A DNA stretch of 64,000 bases from Rivularia sp034931125. GTDB lineage: Bacteria; Cyanobacteriota; Cyanobacteriia; Cyanobacteriales; Nostocaceae. Position 1 is the stretch's first letter; each line of letters begins with the position of its first letter. The translations under genes were made by a program, and so were the position numbers. Shown here one piece after another: positions 1 through 9,013 of the stretch. The notes below the pieces were generated by a model. That model did no database searches. It saw only the letters and a program-made list of their open reading frames with translations, and was not told the origin of the DNA. The DNA lies in NCBI RefSeq assembly GCF_034931125.1, contig NZ_JAYGHM010000027.1, positions 33,294 to 97,293 of the forward strand, given 5' to 3'.

Positions 1-266
1 TGCTACCCGAAGCGACTAAAAAAGGTTATGCTACCGAAGCCGCAACCAAAATATTAGAGTATTGTTTTAATACACTTGGTTATCATCATCTTTTAGCAAG
101 TTGCGATCACCCTAACGTTGATTCCAGAAAAGTAGCACAAAGAATCGGCATGAAACAAGTTGAGGAAAAGCTCGTGGATGACAAACCCTTATTATTTTTC
201 AAGGTTGAGGGTTGTCATCAAAATATTGTGACAGATTTCAATAATCAAGTACCAGATTTAAAGTAA
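1..266 (+). CDS. GNAT-family N-acetyltransferase, C-terminal fragment
   Basis: An open frame enters from the left edge (first full codon at 3) and stops at 264-266; only about 87 residues are visible. The stretch KKGYATEAATKILEY is the acetyl-CoA pyrophosphate-binding segment (GYATEA) of RimJ/RimL-type acetyltransferases. It is followed by the usual HHLLASCDHPNVDSRKVAQRIGM segment, split here as HHLLASCDHPN and SRKVAQRIGM, typical of that family's last strands and helix. The substrate cannot be inferred. The gene converges on the next one and overlaps its 3' end by 22 bases. It is truncated by the window edge, so there is no evidence that it is broken in the genome. Confidence 0.8.
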   Translation, partial: LPEATKKGYATEAATKILEYCFNTLGYHHLLASCDHPNVDSRKVAQRIGMKQVEEKLVDDKPLLFFKVEGCHQNIVTDFNNQVPDLK

Positions 267-1909
267 TCTAAAAGCCGATCGCCAGAATCAGCCCTTACTA
301 AAGCCAGAACTATATCAGGCAAACTACTTAAAGTTGGGTAAACTAAATAACGCGGCTCCCATCGAGGATGAAACTTTTCTTTAAATTCGTGGAGTCCTTT
401 AAAGTTATAAAATCGATTTAAGTGTTCGTATAGATAATGTAAACCTTTTTCCAACCGAGGTGATTTTTGATTTTCACCGACTCCAGCAAGGGCTGATAAA
501 CCAAGATTAAAGCTGTCATATCCTCTTTCTTGAAAATGTTTAAACATGGAAATAAACAAGAAATCCATTGTCCCGTTTTCAACTTCTGTTTTGCGTCGCA
601 TCAAATCAATAGTAATTTCATTTAATTGATACTCCGATATAATATTTGCAAAAGCAGTAATTTCACCTCCAGCAGTTTCTACGACGACAATTTCACAACC
701 TCGTAGGTAATTTTCATCAAACCAACCTACAGAAAACCGTTTTTCAGAACCCTGCATCATTTTCAACCATTCATCGCTAATAACTTTTAGTTTTTGTAAT
801 AAGTCATCGGCGATCGGTGGCTGGTAAAATTTAACTTGATAGTTTAACTTAGTAAAGCGATTTACTACTGTTCTTAAATTCTTTCCCGCTTTACCTTCAA
901 GAGTAAAACTTTTTAAATCGACAACCGCTTCTTCACCAATTTGAATCACTTTAAATCCTAAAGATTTATAGAGTTCGAGGTCATCCGGTAAAGTTTGATA
1001 AAAGCTAGGATACCAATCATTGCGATCGCAAAAATTTTCAAACCCTTGAATCGCACTTCTTCGATCTCCATCTGGTCCAATGGGGTCTCCCAACGCTACA
1101 GCACCCCGTCCTTTAGAAACATAGGAAATAACGGTTTTACCACTAGGACTAAAATAATAAGCTTTATCATTAAATAAAGTAAATCGTGCTAAAGAAGACT
1201 TACCATGCTGCTCTACAATTTTTATCGCTTGTTGTCTTTCTGTTTCTAAAGTCGTTCGTAACAGCACGGGACGTAGAAGCATAAATAAAGCATAAATGAA
1301 AGTAGTAACGGCAACAAAATAGATAGAATTGGCAAAAAAGTTTCCAAATCTAGTAGTTGGCTGTAACCCTGCATTATCTAAAGTAAAAAACATTGCTAGA
1401 GTTTGCTGCAATGCTTCAATGAAATTGAATTCTACACTGAATTGTCTATCTAATAGAAAAAAGCCAACCGTACCGTAAGCTAAAGTAAATAATAAAGCCC
1501 CAATCAAAACTCGAATTCCTTGAGCAATTGAAGGACGGTCGGATTGAGCGGTAAACAGACGACGGATTAAAATTAATTCAATTAATAATACGAGAGCGAC
1601 TAAACTTTCTTCATAATCTAATCCTTTAATTAAATGAAGAGTAATAGATAAAATTAACAGCCCAACAGTTAGCAACCAAGCTACACGTTTGCGACGTAAC
1701 AAATTGGCTGCGAGTGTAAGTAAAATAAAACCCGTTATGGCAGCTAAAAAATGACTACTGACGCGAATTTCAAACGGAATAAATTCTTTTAATATCTCTG
1801 TTCGTCTGGGTAAGTTTGGAGTCACCGCAGAAAGTAAATTTACAATACCTACTAAAGCCGTTAAAGTAGAGGCTATCCAAAGTTGAATACGTTGACGTTT
1901 GTTTAACAA
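245..1909 (-). CDS. Membrane-anchored DUF2156 / phosphatidylglycerol lysyltransferase-like protein (MprF C-terminal half)
   Basis: The 554-residue protein has about six hydrophobic segments in residues 1-215, then a soluble domain (about 225-545) resembling the DUF2156 catalytic domain of MprF, a GNAT-like fold that transfers lysine or alanine from aminoacyl-tRNA to phosphatidylglycerol. Recognisable blocks are GRGAVALGDPIGP, the WLKMMQGSEKRFSVGWF region, and TMDFLFISMFKHFQERGYD followed by FNLGLSAL. The long N-terminal flippase domain of full MprF is absent. A separate UPF0104 protein at 5503 on the other strand could supply it. The start is TTG at 1909, preceded by a GGGAGAAG ribosome-binding site; no ATG lies nearby. 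The lipid and amino-acid substrates are unknown, and some DUF2156 proteins have other roles. Confidence 0.8.
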   Translation of the reverse strand: MLNKRQRIQLWIASTLTALVGIVNLLSAVTPNLPRRTEILKEFIPFEIRVSSHFLAAITGFILLTLAANLLRRKRVAWLLTVGLLILSITLHLIKGLDYEESLVALVLLIELILIRRLFTAQSDRPSIAQGIRVLIGALLFTLAYGTVGFFLLDRQFSVEFNFIEALQQTLAMFFTLDNAGLQPTTRFGNFFANSIYFVAVTTFIYALFMLLRPVLLRTTLETERQQAIKIVEQHGKSSLARFTLFNDKAYYFSPSGKTVISYVSKGRGAVALGDPIGPDGDRRSAIQGFENFCDRNDWYPSFYQTLPDDLELYKSLGFKVIQIGEEAVVDLKSFTLEGKAGKNLRTVVNRFTKLNYQVKFYQPPIADDLLQKLKVISDEWLKMMQGSEKRFSVGWFDENYLRGCEIVVVETAGGEITAFANIISEYQLNEITIDLMRRKTEVENGTMDFLFISMFKHFQERGYDSFNLGLSALAGVGENQKSPRLEKGLHYLYEHLNRFYNFKGLHEFKEKFHPRWEPRYLVYPTLSSLPDIVLALVRADSGDRLLDYFKSGT

Positions 1910-2033
1910 TTACTTCTCCCGATTTTTAGCTTTCTGTAGCTACAAATAAAGATAATGTAGTCAATATATCGAAATATTAGCTACTATTAAATCTTATAAA
2001 CTAACTTTTCACATATTTTCAAATAAAAATGCC

Positions 2034-2840
2034 GTGGATATTGTTGGGGAAAAAATACATCTGCGTAAAGGTGTAGATTTACAGGTTGCTTACACGAAAG
2101 GTGAAAGTCCGGCTTTGGTGTTCATACATGGGGGACTGGGGAATCGTTTCAATTGGCGATCGCAATACGAATTCTTTCTCGATCAAGGAAGAGAGGTTTT
2201 AGCATACGATTTGGGAGGAAATGGTGATTCTACAGCGTATTCTCGCTATTCCTTGGGAAGACATGAACGGGATTTGAACCGACTGCTGAATAAATATCAG
2301 ATTCAATCCCCCGTACTTTGCTGTCACAGTTATGGTGTCCCCCTGGGTTTAGAATGGGCAAGAAAGCATCCTGTTAGTGGTTTAATTTTAATTGCTGGTG
2401 GAACTCACGACCTCGCACCCTGGTGGGAAATTCCCTTGATGAAATTTTTTACTTGGGGTGGTCGTCATCTTTATCATTTACCTTTAGTTCAGTTATTAAC
2501 TAATAAATTATCTAGTTCCCAAGCAGAAAAAATCGAGCGTTTCTTTACAGAAAGTCCTTTACCTAAAACATATCATCCTTATAAAGCCTTAGAAATATTT
2601 TGGGATTATAACTTTTTTGAAAAAGAACTAGCTGCACACAAATTCAAATTTCCGGTTTTAGTTATTAGTGGCGATCAAGACCCCATGTTTACCAAAACAA
2701 TGGGAGAAGAATTAGCTAAATTATTTACATTTGGAAAACATTTACATCTACCCGAAGGCGGACATTTGCTAATAGCAGAGCATCCAGAAATAGTAAATCA
2801 AGAAATATCACTATTTTTATCACAGTTGTTAAGTTTATAA
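2034..2840 (+). CDS. Alpha/beta-hydrolase fold protein
   Basis: 268 residues with the alpha/beta-hydrolase order: oxyanion segment FIHGGLGNRFNW (about 30-41), nucleophile elbow CHSYG with Ser99, acid in SGDQDP (about 213-217) and catalytic His in EGGHLLI (about 243). The elbow has Cys where most members have Gly, which is tolerated in this fold. It has no signal peptide, so it is probably cytosolic; the substrate is unknown. The start is GTG at 2034. The ATG at 2029 is out of frame and closes early. The gene diverges from the lysyltransferase-like gene, and a nested inverted repeat lies just downstream. Confidence 0.85.
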   Translation: MDIVGEKIHLRKGVDLQVAYTKGESPALVFIHGGLGNRFNWRSQYEFFLDQGREVLAYDLGGNGDSTAYSRYSLGRHERDLNRLLNKYQIQSPVLCCHSYGVPLGLEWARKHPVSGLILIAGGTHDLAPWWEIPLMKFFTWGGRHLYHLPLVQLLTNKLSSSQAEKIERFFTESPLPKTYHPYKALEIFWDYNFFEKELAAHKFKFPVLVISGDQDPMFTKTMGEELAKLFTFGKHLHLPEGGHLLIAEHPEIVNQEISLFLSQLLSL

Positions 2841-2853
2841 GCATTATAGATTG

Positions 2854-2912
2854 AACCTCACCCCTTCCCCTCTCCTTACTAAGGATACTGCTGGCGCAGG
2901 CGGGGTGAGGTT
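2854..2912 (+). repeat. Nested inverted repeat / possible terminator
   Basis: Perfect 11-bp arms AACCTCACCCC (2854-2864) and GGGGTGAGGTT (2902-2912) enclose a second small palindrome TCCTTACTAAGGA. It sits 14 bases after the hydrolase stop codon. There is no T-run after the right arm, so it is not a classical intrinsic terminator. The composition resembles dispersed palindromes common between cyanobacterial genes. Confidence 0.6.
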
Positions 2913-3070
2913 AAAATTTCTGTACCTAACTTAACCGAAAACCGCTATATTTACGTTCGCTAAAATAACTTTAAATTTTCTCAGTATACGCATATTTTAA
3001 TATACAAATTAAATCTACTCAGCTTAATATAGTTACCTGTTTAAAACTGCCATAACATAAATAGGTCAAA

Positions 3071-3595
3071 ATGATGAAAAGTAACAGACACTTACGCGCT
3101 CGCGTTAGTCCCGAAGAATATAAACTATTAGTAAGACTCAGAGAACGTAAACCAGCCCAACATCCTCCAAGCCAGCAGACAACCAAATTAGGCGATCGCG
3201 TTGCGGATACGGTTGCTGCGGTAATGGGTTCTTGGCGATTTATTATTATTCAAAGTGTTCTTTTATTCTTTTGGGTTGTTCTCAATATTGTTGCTTTTTC
3301 TCGACATTGGGACCCATACCCGTTTATTTTGCTTAACTTGATGTTATCTTTCCAAGCAGCTTATGCGGCTCCGATCATTATGATGAGCCAAAATCGGCAA
3401 AGTGCTATTGACCGTCAAGATGCAAAATATGACTATGAAGTGAATAAAAAAGCGGAATTAGAAATTGAGTTGATGCATGACAAACTTAACCAATTACGCG
3501 AACAGCAAATAGTGGAAGTTGTACAGATGCTCAAAGAACAACAGCAGCGCTTAGCAAATTTAGAAGAATTGTTAAAGCAATTAAGAAATAAATAA
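3071..3595 (+). CDS. DUF1003 membrane protein
   Basis: 174 residues. After a basic N-terminal tail come two membrane helices (about 55-75 and 83-103), with the DUF1003 hallmarks MGSWRFIIIQSVLLFFWVVLN and PFILLNLMLSFQAAYAAPIIMMSQNRQ. The protein ends in an acidic/basic coiled coil (about 105-172) rich in Q, E and L. The function of DUF1003 is not established. The gene is first in a row with an APC permease (75 bases downstream) and a UPF0104 protein, so it may assist a membrane transport process; that is inference. Confidence 0.9.
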   Translation: MMKSNRHLRARVSPEEYKLLVRLRERKPAQHPPSQQTTKLGDRVADTVAAVMGSWRFIIIQSVLLFFWVVLNIVAFSRHWDPYPFILLNLMLSFQAAYAAPIIMMSQNRQSAIDRQDAKYDYEVNKKAELEIELMHDKLNQLREQQIVEVVQMLKEQQQRLANLEELLKQLRNK

Positions 3596-3669
3596 TTAAA
3601 AACTATTAATTAAACTTGCCTGAAATTTATGAAAGTAGATATTGGGTCAAGCCAATCATTCAGGAAAAA

Positions 3670-5499
3670 ATGAAAACACATAGAGGTTTATGGCGCTATT
3701 TGGTAGGTGAACCTTTACCAACTAGCGCTTTTGCAGAGGAACGTTTAACGAATACGGCAGCTTTAGCGGTTTTGTCTTCTGATGCTTTGTCTTCGGTGGC
3801 TTACGCAACGGAAGAAATTCTGCTGGTTTTGGTATTAGCAGGAGGTGGAGCGCTGGGATTATCCTTACCCATTGCTTTAGGGATTGCGCTGTTACTTGCG
3901 ATTATTGCTCTTTCTTATCGTCAAACTATCCGCGCTTATCCTAGTGGTGGTGGTGCTTACACCGTAGCGCGAGAAAATCTTGGTATTTATCCAGGGTTGA
4001 TTGCAGCAGCTTCGTTGATGATTGACTATATTCTCACGGTAACTGTGAGCGTTTCAGCGGGAATTGCGGCTTTAACTTCGGCGGTTCCGGCTTTACAACC
4101 TTTTGTTGTCGAGTTGTGTTTGCTACTAGTCTTTTTATTAATGTTGGCGAATTTACGGGGATTAAGATCCAGCGGTCAACTGTTTTCAATCCCTACCTAT
4201 GCTTTTATCGTCACAATCTTTGGTTTGATTATCTGGGGGATTTTTCGCCAAGCAACGGGACAAATTACGGTAATTCCAGTAACTGTAACCCAAACACCAA
4301 TAAGTTTATTCCTGCTGTGCCGCGCTTTTGCTGCTGGCTGTACTGCTTTAACTGGAGTGGAAGCCATTTCTAACGGTGTGATGGTGTTTAAGTCTCCAGA
4401 GTGGCAAAACGCTCGGCGGACTTTAGGATACATGGTGGGTATTTTGACCGCGATGTTTTTAGGAATTACTTACCTTGCCCACGTCTATCAAATCGTACCC
4501 GAATCTGGGCAAACGGTGCTTTCTCTATTAGGACGCTCTATATTCGGCAATGGTATTTTTTACTACTTTCTGCAAATTACCACCTTACTAATTTTAATGC
4601 TGGCAGCAAATACCAGCTTTGCAGATTTTCCCCGATTGTCCTACTTCTTAGCCAGAGACAGATTTTTACCAAGACAATTGTTATTGTTGGGCGATCGCCT
4701 TGTTTATTCCAACGGTATTATCCTCTTGAGTGCAACTGCGGCAATCTTGATTGTGATTTTCCGGGGACAAACTAACGCGATTATTCCCCTCTACGCTGTC
4801 GGCGTTTTTACATCCTTCAGCTTGTCTCAAGCCGGTATGGTGCGGCACTGGTTCAAAGATAAAACCGGCGGATGGCTTTTAAGTACAGTTATTAACGGTA
4901 TCGGTGCGATCATGACAACATTGGTACTGATGGTGATTGTTGCTACTAAGTTTAAGCAGGGTGCATGGATAGTTGTCTTGGCAATTCCTGCGGTTGTTTA
5001 CTTGTTTTTAAGCATTAACCGTCATTATCGGATAGTTAGGGAACGCTTGAGCATTGACGGAATGGAACTAAACCGCTCCCGAACACAAATACAAACTAAC
5101 AGCACCACTCCCGCGATCGTATTAGTTGGACAACTGCATCGGGGAACAGTGGAAGCGTTAGAATATGCACGCAGCATTGCATCGCAAATTGTCGCTATCC
5201 ATGTTGATATCGGCGATACAGATAAGACTAACCTATTACAGCAGTGGCAAGAATTAGAAGCCGACATTCCCTTGATAATTTTAGATTCTCCCTATCGATC
5301 GGTAGTCAAACCAATGAGCGAATTTGTTGCCGATTTTGAAGCACGACACCCAGAAACATTTACGACAGTCATCATCCCAGTTTTTATGACGCGACACTGG
5401 TGGGAAGATTTTTTACACAATCAAACAGCTTTGTTTGTTAGAGCAGCACTACGCAATAAACGCAGCCGAGTTATAAGTAGTGTTAGGTATTATTTGTGA
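3670..5499 (+). CDS. APC-superfamily amino-acid permease-like transporter
   Basis: About 609 residues from ATG 3670, chosen because AGGA lies just upstream and the following block (LVGEPLPTS...SSDALSSVAYATEEILL) is where this family normally begins. A TTG at 3616 would add 18 residues. There are twelve predicted membrane helices to about residue 450, including the helix-1 motif SSDALSSVAYATEEI and the YPSGGGAYTVARENLG segment typical of this APC subgroup. A hydrophilic C-terminal domain of about 150 residues follows, of the type seen in potassium- or amino-acid-permease relatives. The substrate is unknown. It is probably cotranscribed with DUF1003 upstream and UPF0104 downstream (3-base gap). 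Confidence 0.85.
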   Translation: MKTHRGLWRYLVGEPLPTSAFAEERLTNTAALAVLSSDALSSVAYATEEILLVLVLAGGGALGLSLPIALGIALLLAIIALSYRQTIRAYPSGGGAYTVARENLGIYPGLIAAASLMIDYILTVTVSVSAGIAALTSAVPALQPFVVELCLLLVFLLMLANLRGLRSSGQLFSIPTYAFIVTIFGLIIWGIFRQATGQITVIPVTVTQTPISLFLLCRAFAAGCTALTGVEAISNGVMVFKSPEWQNARRTLGYMVGILTAMFLGITYLAHVYQIVPESGQTVLSLLGRSIFGNGIFYYFLQITTLLILMLAANTSFADFPRLSYFLARDRFLPRQLLLLGDRLVYSNGIILLSATAAILIVIFRGQTNAIIPLYAVGVFTSFSLSQAGMVRHWFKDKTGGWLLSTVINGIGAIMTTLVLMVIVATKFKQGAWIVVLAIPAVVYLFLSINRHYRIVRERLSIDGMELNRSRTQIQTNSTTPAIVLVGQLHRGTVEALEYARSIASQIVAIHVDIGDTDKTNLLQQWQELEADIPLIILDSPYRSVVKPMSEFVADFEARHPETFTTVIIPVFMTRHWWEDFLHNQTALFVRAALRNKRSRVISSVRYYL

Positions 5500-5502
5500 A
5501 TA

Positions 5503-6435
5503 ATGAATGAAAAGCTAATTAACCGTTTAGTTCCCTTCTTAGGTTTGGGAATTTTGATAATCTGCTTGTGGGCTTTGCAAAAAGAATTAAAGCATTACCA
5601 ATTAACAGAAGTAATCCAGAGTTTACAAGCAATTTCCTGGTATAGATTGAGTTTGGCAATATTATTTACAATTTTAGGCTACATAGCTTTTGCCTGCTAC
5701 GATTTAATCGCGTTTCGCTACTTTAAATACTCTTTAAATACAGGTAAAATTTTATTTACAGCTTTTCTGAGTCATGCCATAAGTAATATTGTTGGCTTTG
5801 CAACTTTGTCCGGTGGTGCAATTCGCTATCGTTTCTACTCTCGCTGGGGAGTTTCGGCACGAAAGGTTGCTTTAATTATTGGGTTTGAAAATCTGTGTTT
5901 TTGGTTGGGATTATTTGCGGTGGGTGGAATTACTTTTATCATCGAACCTTTAACTTTACCCAGCTTATTAAAATTACCTTTGATTTCAGTTCATCCCATC
6001 GGGTTTATTTTCCTAGGGATTGTAGTAACATACTTGATGATTTGTGCTGTCAGAAAACAGCCGATAATAATAAAAGGGCAAAGTTTTGCAATTCCAAGTT
6101 TTACTTCATCTGTTACACAAATAATCGTTTCTTTCTTCGATTGGGCATTTGCTGCTGGGGTACTCTATATTTTACTTCCAAATAATACTCTTTTATCCTA
6201 TTCTGGCTTTTTCGGTATCTATTTATTAGCCATGATTGTTAGCATTATTAGCCACGTTTCCGGTGGTTTAGGCGTATTTGAAACAGTTACTTTATTATTA
6301 CTTCCAACATCACTTAATTCTGCTAGAGTTTTAGGTTCACTCTTAGCATTCCGAGCAGTTTACTACATATTTCCTTTGATAGTAGCGATGGGGTTACTAA
6401 GTAGTTATGAAATTAGACGACGGCTGAGACATTGA
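5503..6435 (+). CDS. UPF0104 / lysylphosphatidylglycerol flippase-like membrane protein (MprF N-terminal half)
   Basis: 310 residues, almost entirely hydrophobic, with about eight membrane segments. SHAISNIVGFATLSGGAIRYR and, later, IISHVSGGLGVFETVTLLLL are signature segments of the UPF0104/LPG_synthase_TM family, which forms the N-terminal flippase domain of MprF. No catalytic DUF2156 domain is attached. It starts 3 bases after the permease stop codon, suggesting translational coupling. A DUF2156 protein that could supply the synthase activity lies 3.6 kb away on the opposite strand. Confidence 0.87.
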   Translation: MNEKLINRLVPFLGLGILIICLWALQKELKHYQLTEVIQSLQAISWYRLSLAILFTILGYIAFACYDLIAFRYFKYSLNTGKILFTAFLSHAISNIVGFATLSGGAIRYRFYSRWGVSARKVALIIGFENLCFWLGLFAVGGITFIIEPLTLPSLLKLPLISVHPIGFIFLGIVVTYLMICAVRKQPIIIKGQSFAIPSFTSSVTQIIVSFFDWAFAAGVLYILLPNNTLLSYSGFFGIYLLAMIVSIISHVSGGLGVFETVTLLLLPTSLNSARVLGSLLAFRAVYYIFPLIVAMGLLSSYEIRRRLRH

Positions 6436-6597
6436 ATTCTCAAATTCAGCCTTTTTACTTAACGCGATCGCAACTGCTTATTCAGCTTCGATATTGTCAT
6501 AATTCCAATATTTTCGTTCTAAATCTAAATAATCAAAGACGTTGCACTGCAACGTCTCTACATAAGTTATTTGTATTACCTTTATTAAACGGTATTA

Positions 6598-7134
6598 TTA
6601 ATTGGGTGACTCTGAGGGTGCGGGAATTGCTAAGTTTTCCTCAGCAGGAATCAATTTATCTAAAACATTTATATAGCTTAAAACGCTATTACGCTGTTGT
6701 TCTAAATTAACTGCGACATTGATGTTCTTTTTAGAAACAGCTTGTTGTAATTCTTTTATTTTGCTGATATTTAAACTACCGTTAACATCTTCAACTTTAT
6801 TTAAAGCTGCTGCTGCTTCCTGAATCCGAGTATTTGCTAAACCAAAGTTACGTAGGTCTAAATTTACTGTAGTATCATACAAATCACCGCGAGCTTCCAT
6901 CAAATAAGCTCGGTTCTTTGCTGTAGTTAACTGTTCTTTTGTTTGTTGTAACTCAATATTTATTTGGTCATCGTTTGAAGAAAATTGAGAACGTGCTTGG
7001 AACCAACCAGCACCATATAAAGCTGCACCCGCAATTGTAGCAAGTACAAGACCGATCGCAATGTTCTTAACTTTGGAAAATCCCGATTCTTTATTAGTTG
7101 TATCTGTTGTTTTAACGTCGCTTATTTCACTCAT
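6598..7134 (-). CDS. Hypothetical protein with one membrane anchor and helical periplasmic domain
   Basis: 178 residues. A polar cytoplasmic head (1-24) is followed by one membrane helix (about 27-46, ending GAGWFQARSQF) and a region rich in A, Q, N and L (about 60-160) predicted to be helical or coiled coil. The tail is Pro/Ser rich. I do not recognise a named family. A single helix with long helices outside suggests an envelope or thylakoid anchored scaffold, but nothing in the context tests this. It converges on the UPF0104 gene; the 160 bases between them hold no feature I can name. Confidence 0.6.
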   Translation of the reverse strand: MSEISDVKTTDTTNKESGFSKVKNIAIGLVLATIAGAALYGAGWFQARSQFSSNDDQINIELQQTKEQLTTAKNRAYLMEARGDLYDTTVNLDLRNFGLANTRIQEAAAALNKVEDVNGSLNISKIKELQQAVSKKNINVAVNLEQQRNSVLSYINVLDKLIPAEENLAIPAPSESPN

Positions 7135-7244
7135 GGCTTTTTAATACTGCATTAAGCTATAGTTTATCTGTAAAAAGTTTATAATCAACGATCAATTATC
7201 ACTAGTTGACTCCGAACACTGATTAAATGGATGACACTGATTAA

Positions 7245-7286
7245 TTCCTAACTCCTAACTCCTAACTCCTAACTCCTAACTCCTAA
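7245..7286. repeat. Heptamer tandem repeat (CTCCTAA)n
   Basis: Six near-perfect copies of CTCCTAA run directly into the 3' end of rsmG. The stop codon of that gene (7283-7285) is made by the last repeat unit. Confidence 0.95.
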
Positions 7287-8044
7287 AGCGGACGCTGAGC
7301 GGGTACACCTACTGCACGAGGGAACTTCGCGGGTGTATTTGCTACTTTTCGTAAATACAAACAATGGCGATCGCTGTTACTTATGGGTGTATTAAATTTT
7401 TCGATTGATTCTATGATTCCACCCAACTGCTCTACGGCATTTTCCATATTGATAGTTTCTTCGTCCGTTAAACTACCCCGGTAAACTACTGCTAATCCCC
7501 CTTGTTTCAACAATGGTAAAGCATATTCCGCACAAGCCGAAGCCGAAGCTACAGCCCGAATCAGTGCTATATCGTAAGCTTCCCGATGCTGTCTTTGCCT
7601 ACCGATTTCTTCTGCTCTACAAGTAGTTGCTTTGAGGTTATTTAAATTAAGTTGAGGCAAAATACTGTTGATAAAAGTAATTTTTTTCTTCGTAGAATCA
7701 ACAAGATTAACAGTACAGTTTTTAACAGCTATAGCTACCGGAATACCAGGGAATCCTGCACCAGTACCTAAGTCAATTATAGTAATTTCTTTGCCCTCTT
7801 CCCTTCTTTCATCTTCATTTACCGAAATCAAAAACTTGATTCCCCGTAAAGAATCCCACAAGTGTTTTTCCCAAAAATCTTCAGGGTCAGTAATCCGAGT
7901 CAAGTTTAGCTGACGGTTCCCTTCAAGAATTAACCCATAAAGACGTTGAAACAGTTCTTGCTGTTGGGGAGATGGTTTCCAGTCAAGGGTTTTTTCCCAG
8001 ATATCGGTCATCTGGGGTAAACAAGATATAGTTGAATCGTTCAC
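7283..8044 (-). CDS. rsmG: 16S rRNA (guanine-527-N7)-methyltransferase RsmG
   Basis: 253 residues of the GidB/RsmG family, which methylates N7 of G527 in 16S rRNA using S-adenosylmethionine. Features are the family N-terminus LDWKPSPQQQELFQRLYGLI...LNLTRITDPEDFWEKHLWDSL (given in parts), the SAM loop DLGTGAGFPGIPVAI (about 95-109), the KKITFI segment after strand 2 and the RAVAS motif. The start is GTG at 8044. The last 15 or so residues are poorly conserved and abut a heptamer repeat that supplies the stop codon. Monocistronic as far as can be seen. Confidence 0.95.
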   Translation of the reverse strand: MNDSTISCLPQMTDIWEKTLDWKPSPQQQELFQRLYGLILEGNRQLNLTRITDPEDFWEKHLWDSLRGIKFLISVNEDERREEGKEITIIDLGTGAGFPGIPVAIAVKNCTVNLVDSTKKKITFINSILPQLNLNNLKATTCRAEEIGRQRQHREAYDIALIRAVASASACAEYALPLLKQGGLAVVYRGSLTDEETINMENAVEQLGGIIESIEKFNTPISNSDRHCLYLRKVANTPAKFPRAVGVPAQRPL

Positions 8045-8146
8045 GAGTAAAATTTAGCGCCTAAAATTTAGCGAGTTATATTTTATTTCAAAATAGTATT
8101 CTAGATATTACTCCTTTCTCGGTCTAAGATTAAGAATCTAATTCTT

Positions 8147-8180
8147 CTCCCTACTCCCTACTCCCTACTCCCTACTCCCT
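8147..8180. repeat. Heptamer tandem repeat (CTCCCTA)n
   Basis: Nearly five perfect copies of CTCCCTA in the divergent gap between rsmG and the ABC ATPase gene. Confidence 0.95.
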
Positions 8181-8224
8181 CAATAATGATTAACTCGAAA
8201 AAGCTTAGTTAAAAGGTTTTAAAT

Positions 8225-8995
8225 TTGGAGACCAAGCAACCGATCTTATTACGATTAGAAAAAGTTAGTTTAGTCGAAAAACTGACAACTCAAGCCAAGC
8301 ATAAATTGCCAGAGTATCCTATATTGCAGGATATTTCCGTGAATATTTATGAAGGCGATCGCGTTGCGATCGTTGGACCAACTGGAGCAGGTAAATCTTA
8401 TTTATTGCGTCTTTTAAATCGTTTATGCGAACCCACAAGCGGTAAAATTTATCTCGAAAATCGCGAGTATCAGCAAATTCCCGTAATAGAATTACGCCAA
8501 TCTGTCATCCTTGTAGCCCAACCAAAGCTTTTGGGAATGAATGTTAAAGATGCTCTAGTTTATCCGCTGATGTTGCGAAATTTACCCAAGCCTGAAATTG
8601 AGCAGCGTTTAAATTATTGGATGGAACAGCTGCATATTCCTGACGATTGGTTAGGAAGAACGGAAATACAGCTTTCCACCGGACAGCGACAGCTAGTAAA
8701 TCTTGTCAGAGGATTAGTTATCCAGCCAAAAATTTTATTGCTAGACGAACCAACCTCCAATTTAGATTTAGGTACAGCAGAGCAGGTCATAGAAATTTTA
8801 AATCGGCTATACGCAAAACATCAGATTACAGTATGCATGGTAAATCACCAGCTAAATATAGCCCAAATGTTTTGTACGCGACTTATACACCTGCAACAAG
8901 GTCATTTAATCGCAAATCAAACAGCTTCTGAGATCAACTGGAATAATTTGCAAGAAATGCAGCAAGTAGAAACCGACAACGATTTTGAATTTTAA
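8225..8995 (+). CDS. Orphan ABC transporter ATP-binding protein
   Basis: 256 residues with one nucleotide-binding domain: Walker A GPTGAGKS (51-58), Q-loop in VILVAQPKLLG, a variant signature LSTGQRQ in place of LSGGQ, Walker B ILLLDEPTSNLD and the switch His in CMVNHQ. The start is TTG at 8225 with AAAGG 8 bases upstream. No permease gene is adjacent on either side, so its membrane partner must be elsewhere. The domain is closest in feel to YbbL/FetA-type ATPases, but I cannot settle the subfamily. Transport direction and substrate are unknown. Confidence 0.9.
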   Translation: METKQPILLRLEKVSLVEKLTTQAKHKLPEYPILQDISVNIYEGDRVAIVGPTGAGKSYLLRLLNRLCEPTSGKIYLENREYQQIPVIELRQSVILVAQPKLLGMNVKDALVYPLMLRNLPKPEIEQRLNYWMEQLHIPDDWLGRTEIQLSTGQRQLVNLVRGLVIQPKILLLDEPTSNLDLGTAEQVIEILNRLYAKHQITVCMVNHQLNIAQMFCTRLIHLQQGHLIANQTASEINWNNLQEMQQVETDNDFEF

Positions 8996-9013
8996 ATGAG
9001 TATTGGGAATAGT

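Noticed and set aside
2854..2912. Classical intrinsic terminator after the hydrolase
   Set aside because: The stem is strong but no T-run follows the right arm, so it is reported as an inverted repeat only.
6432..6710. 92-codon frame on the plus strand after UPF0104
   Set aside because: It begins at TTG, overlaps the 3' end of the minus-strand gene at 6598-7134, and has no domain or ribosome-binding site.
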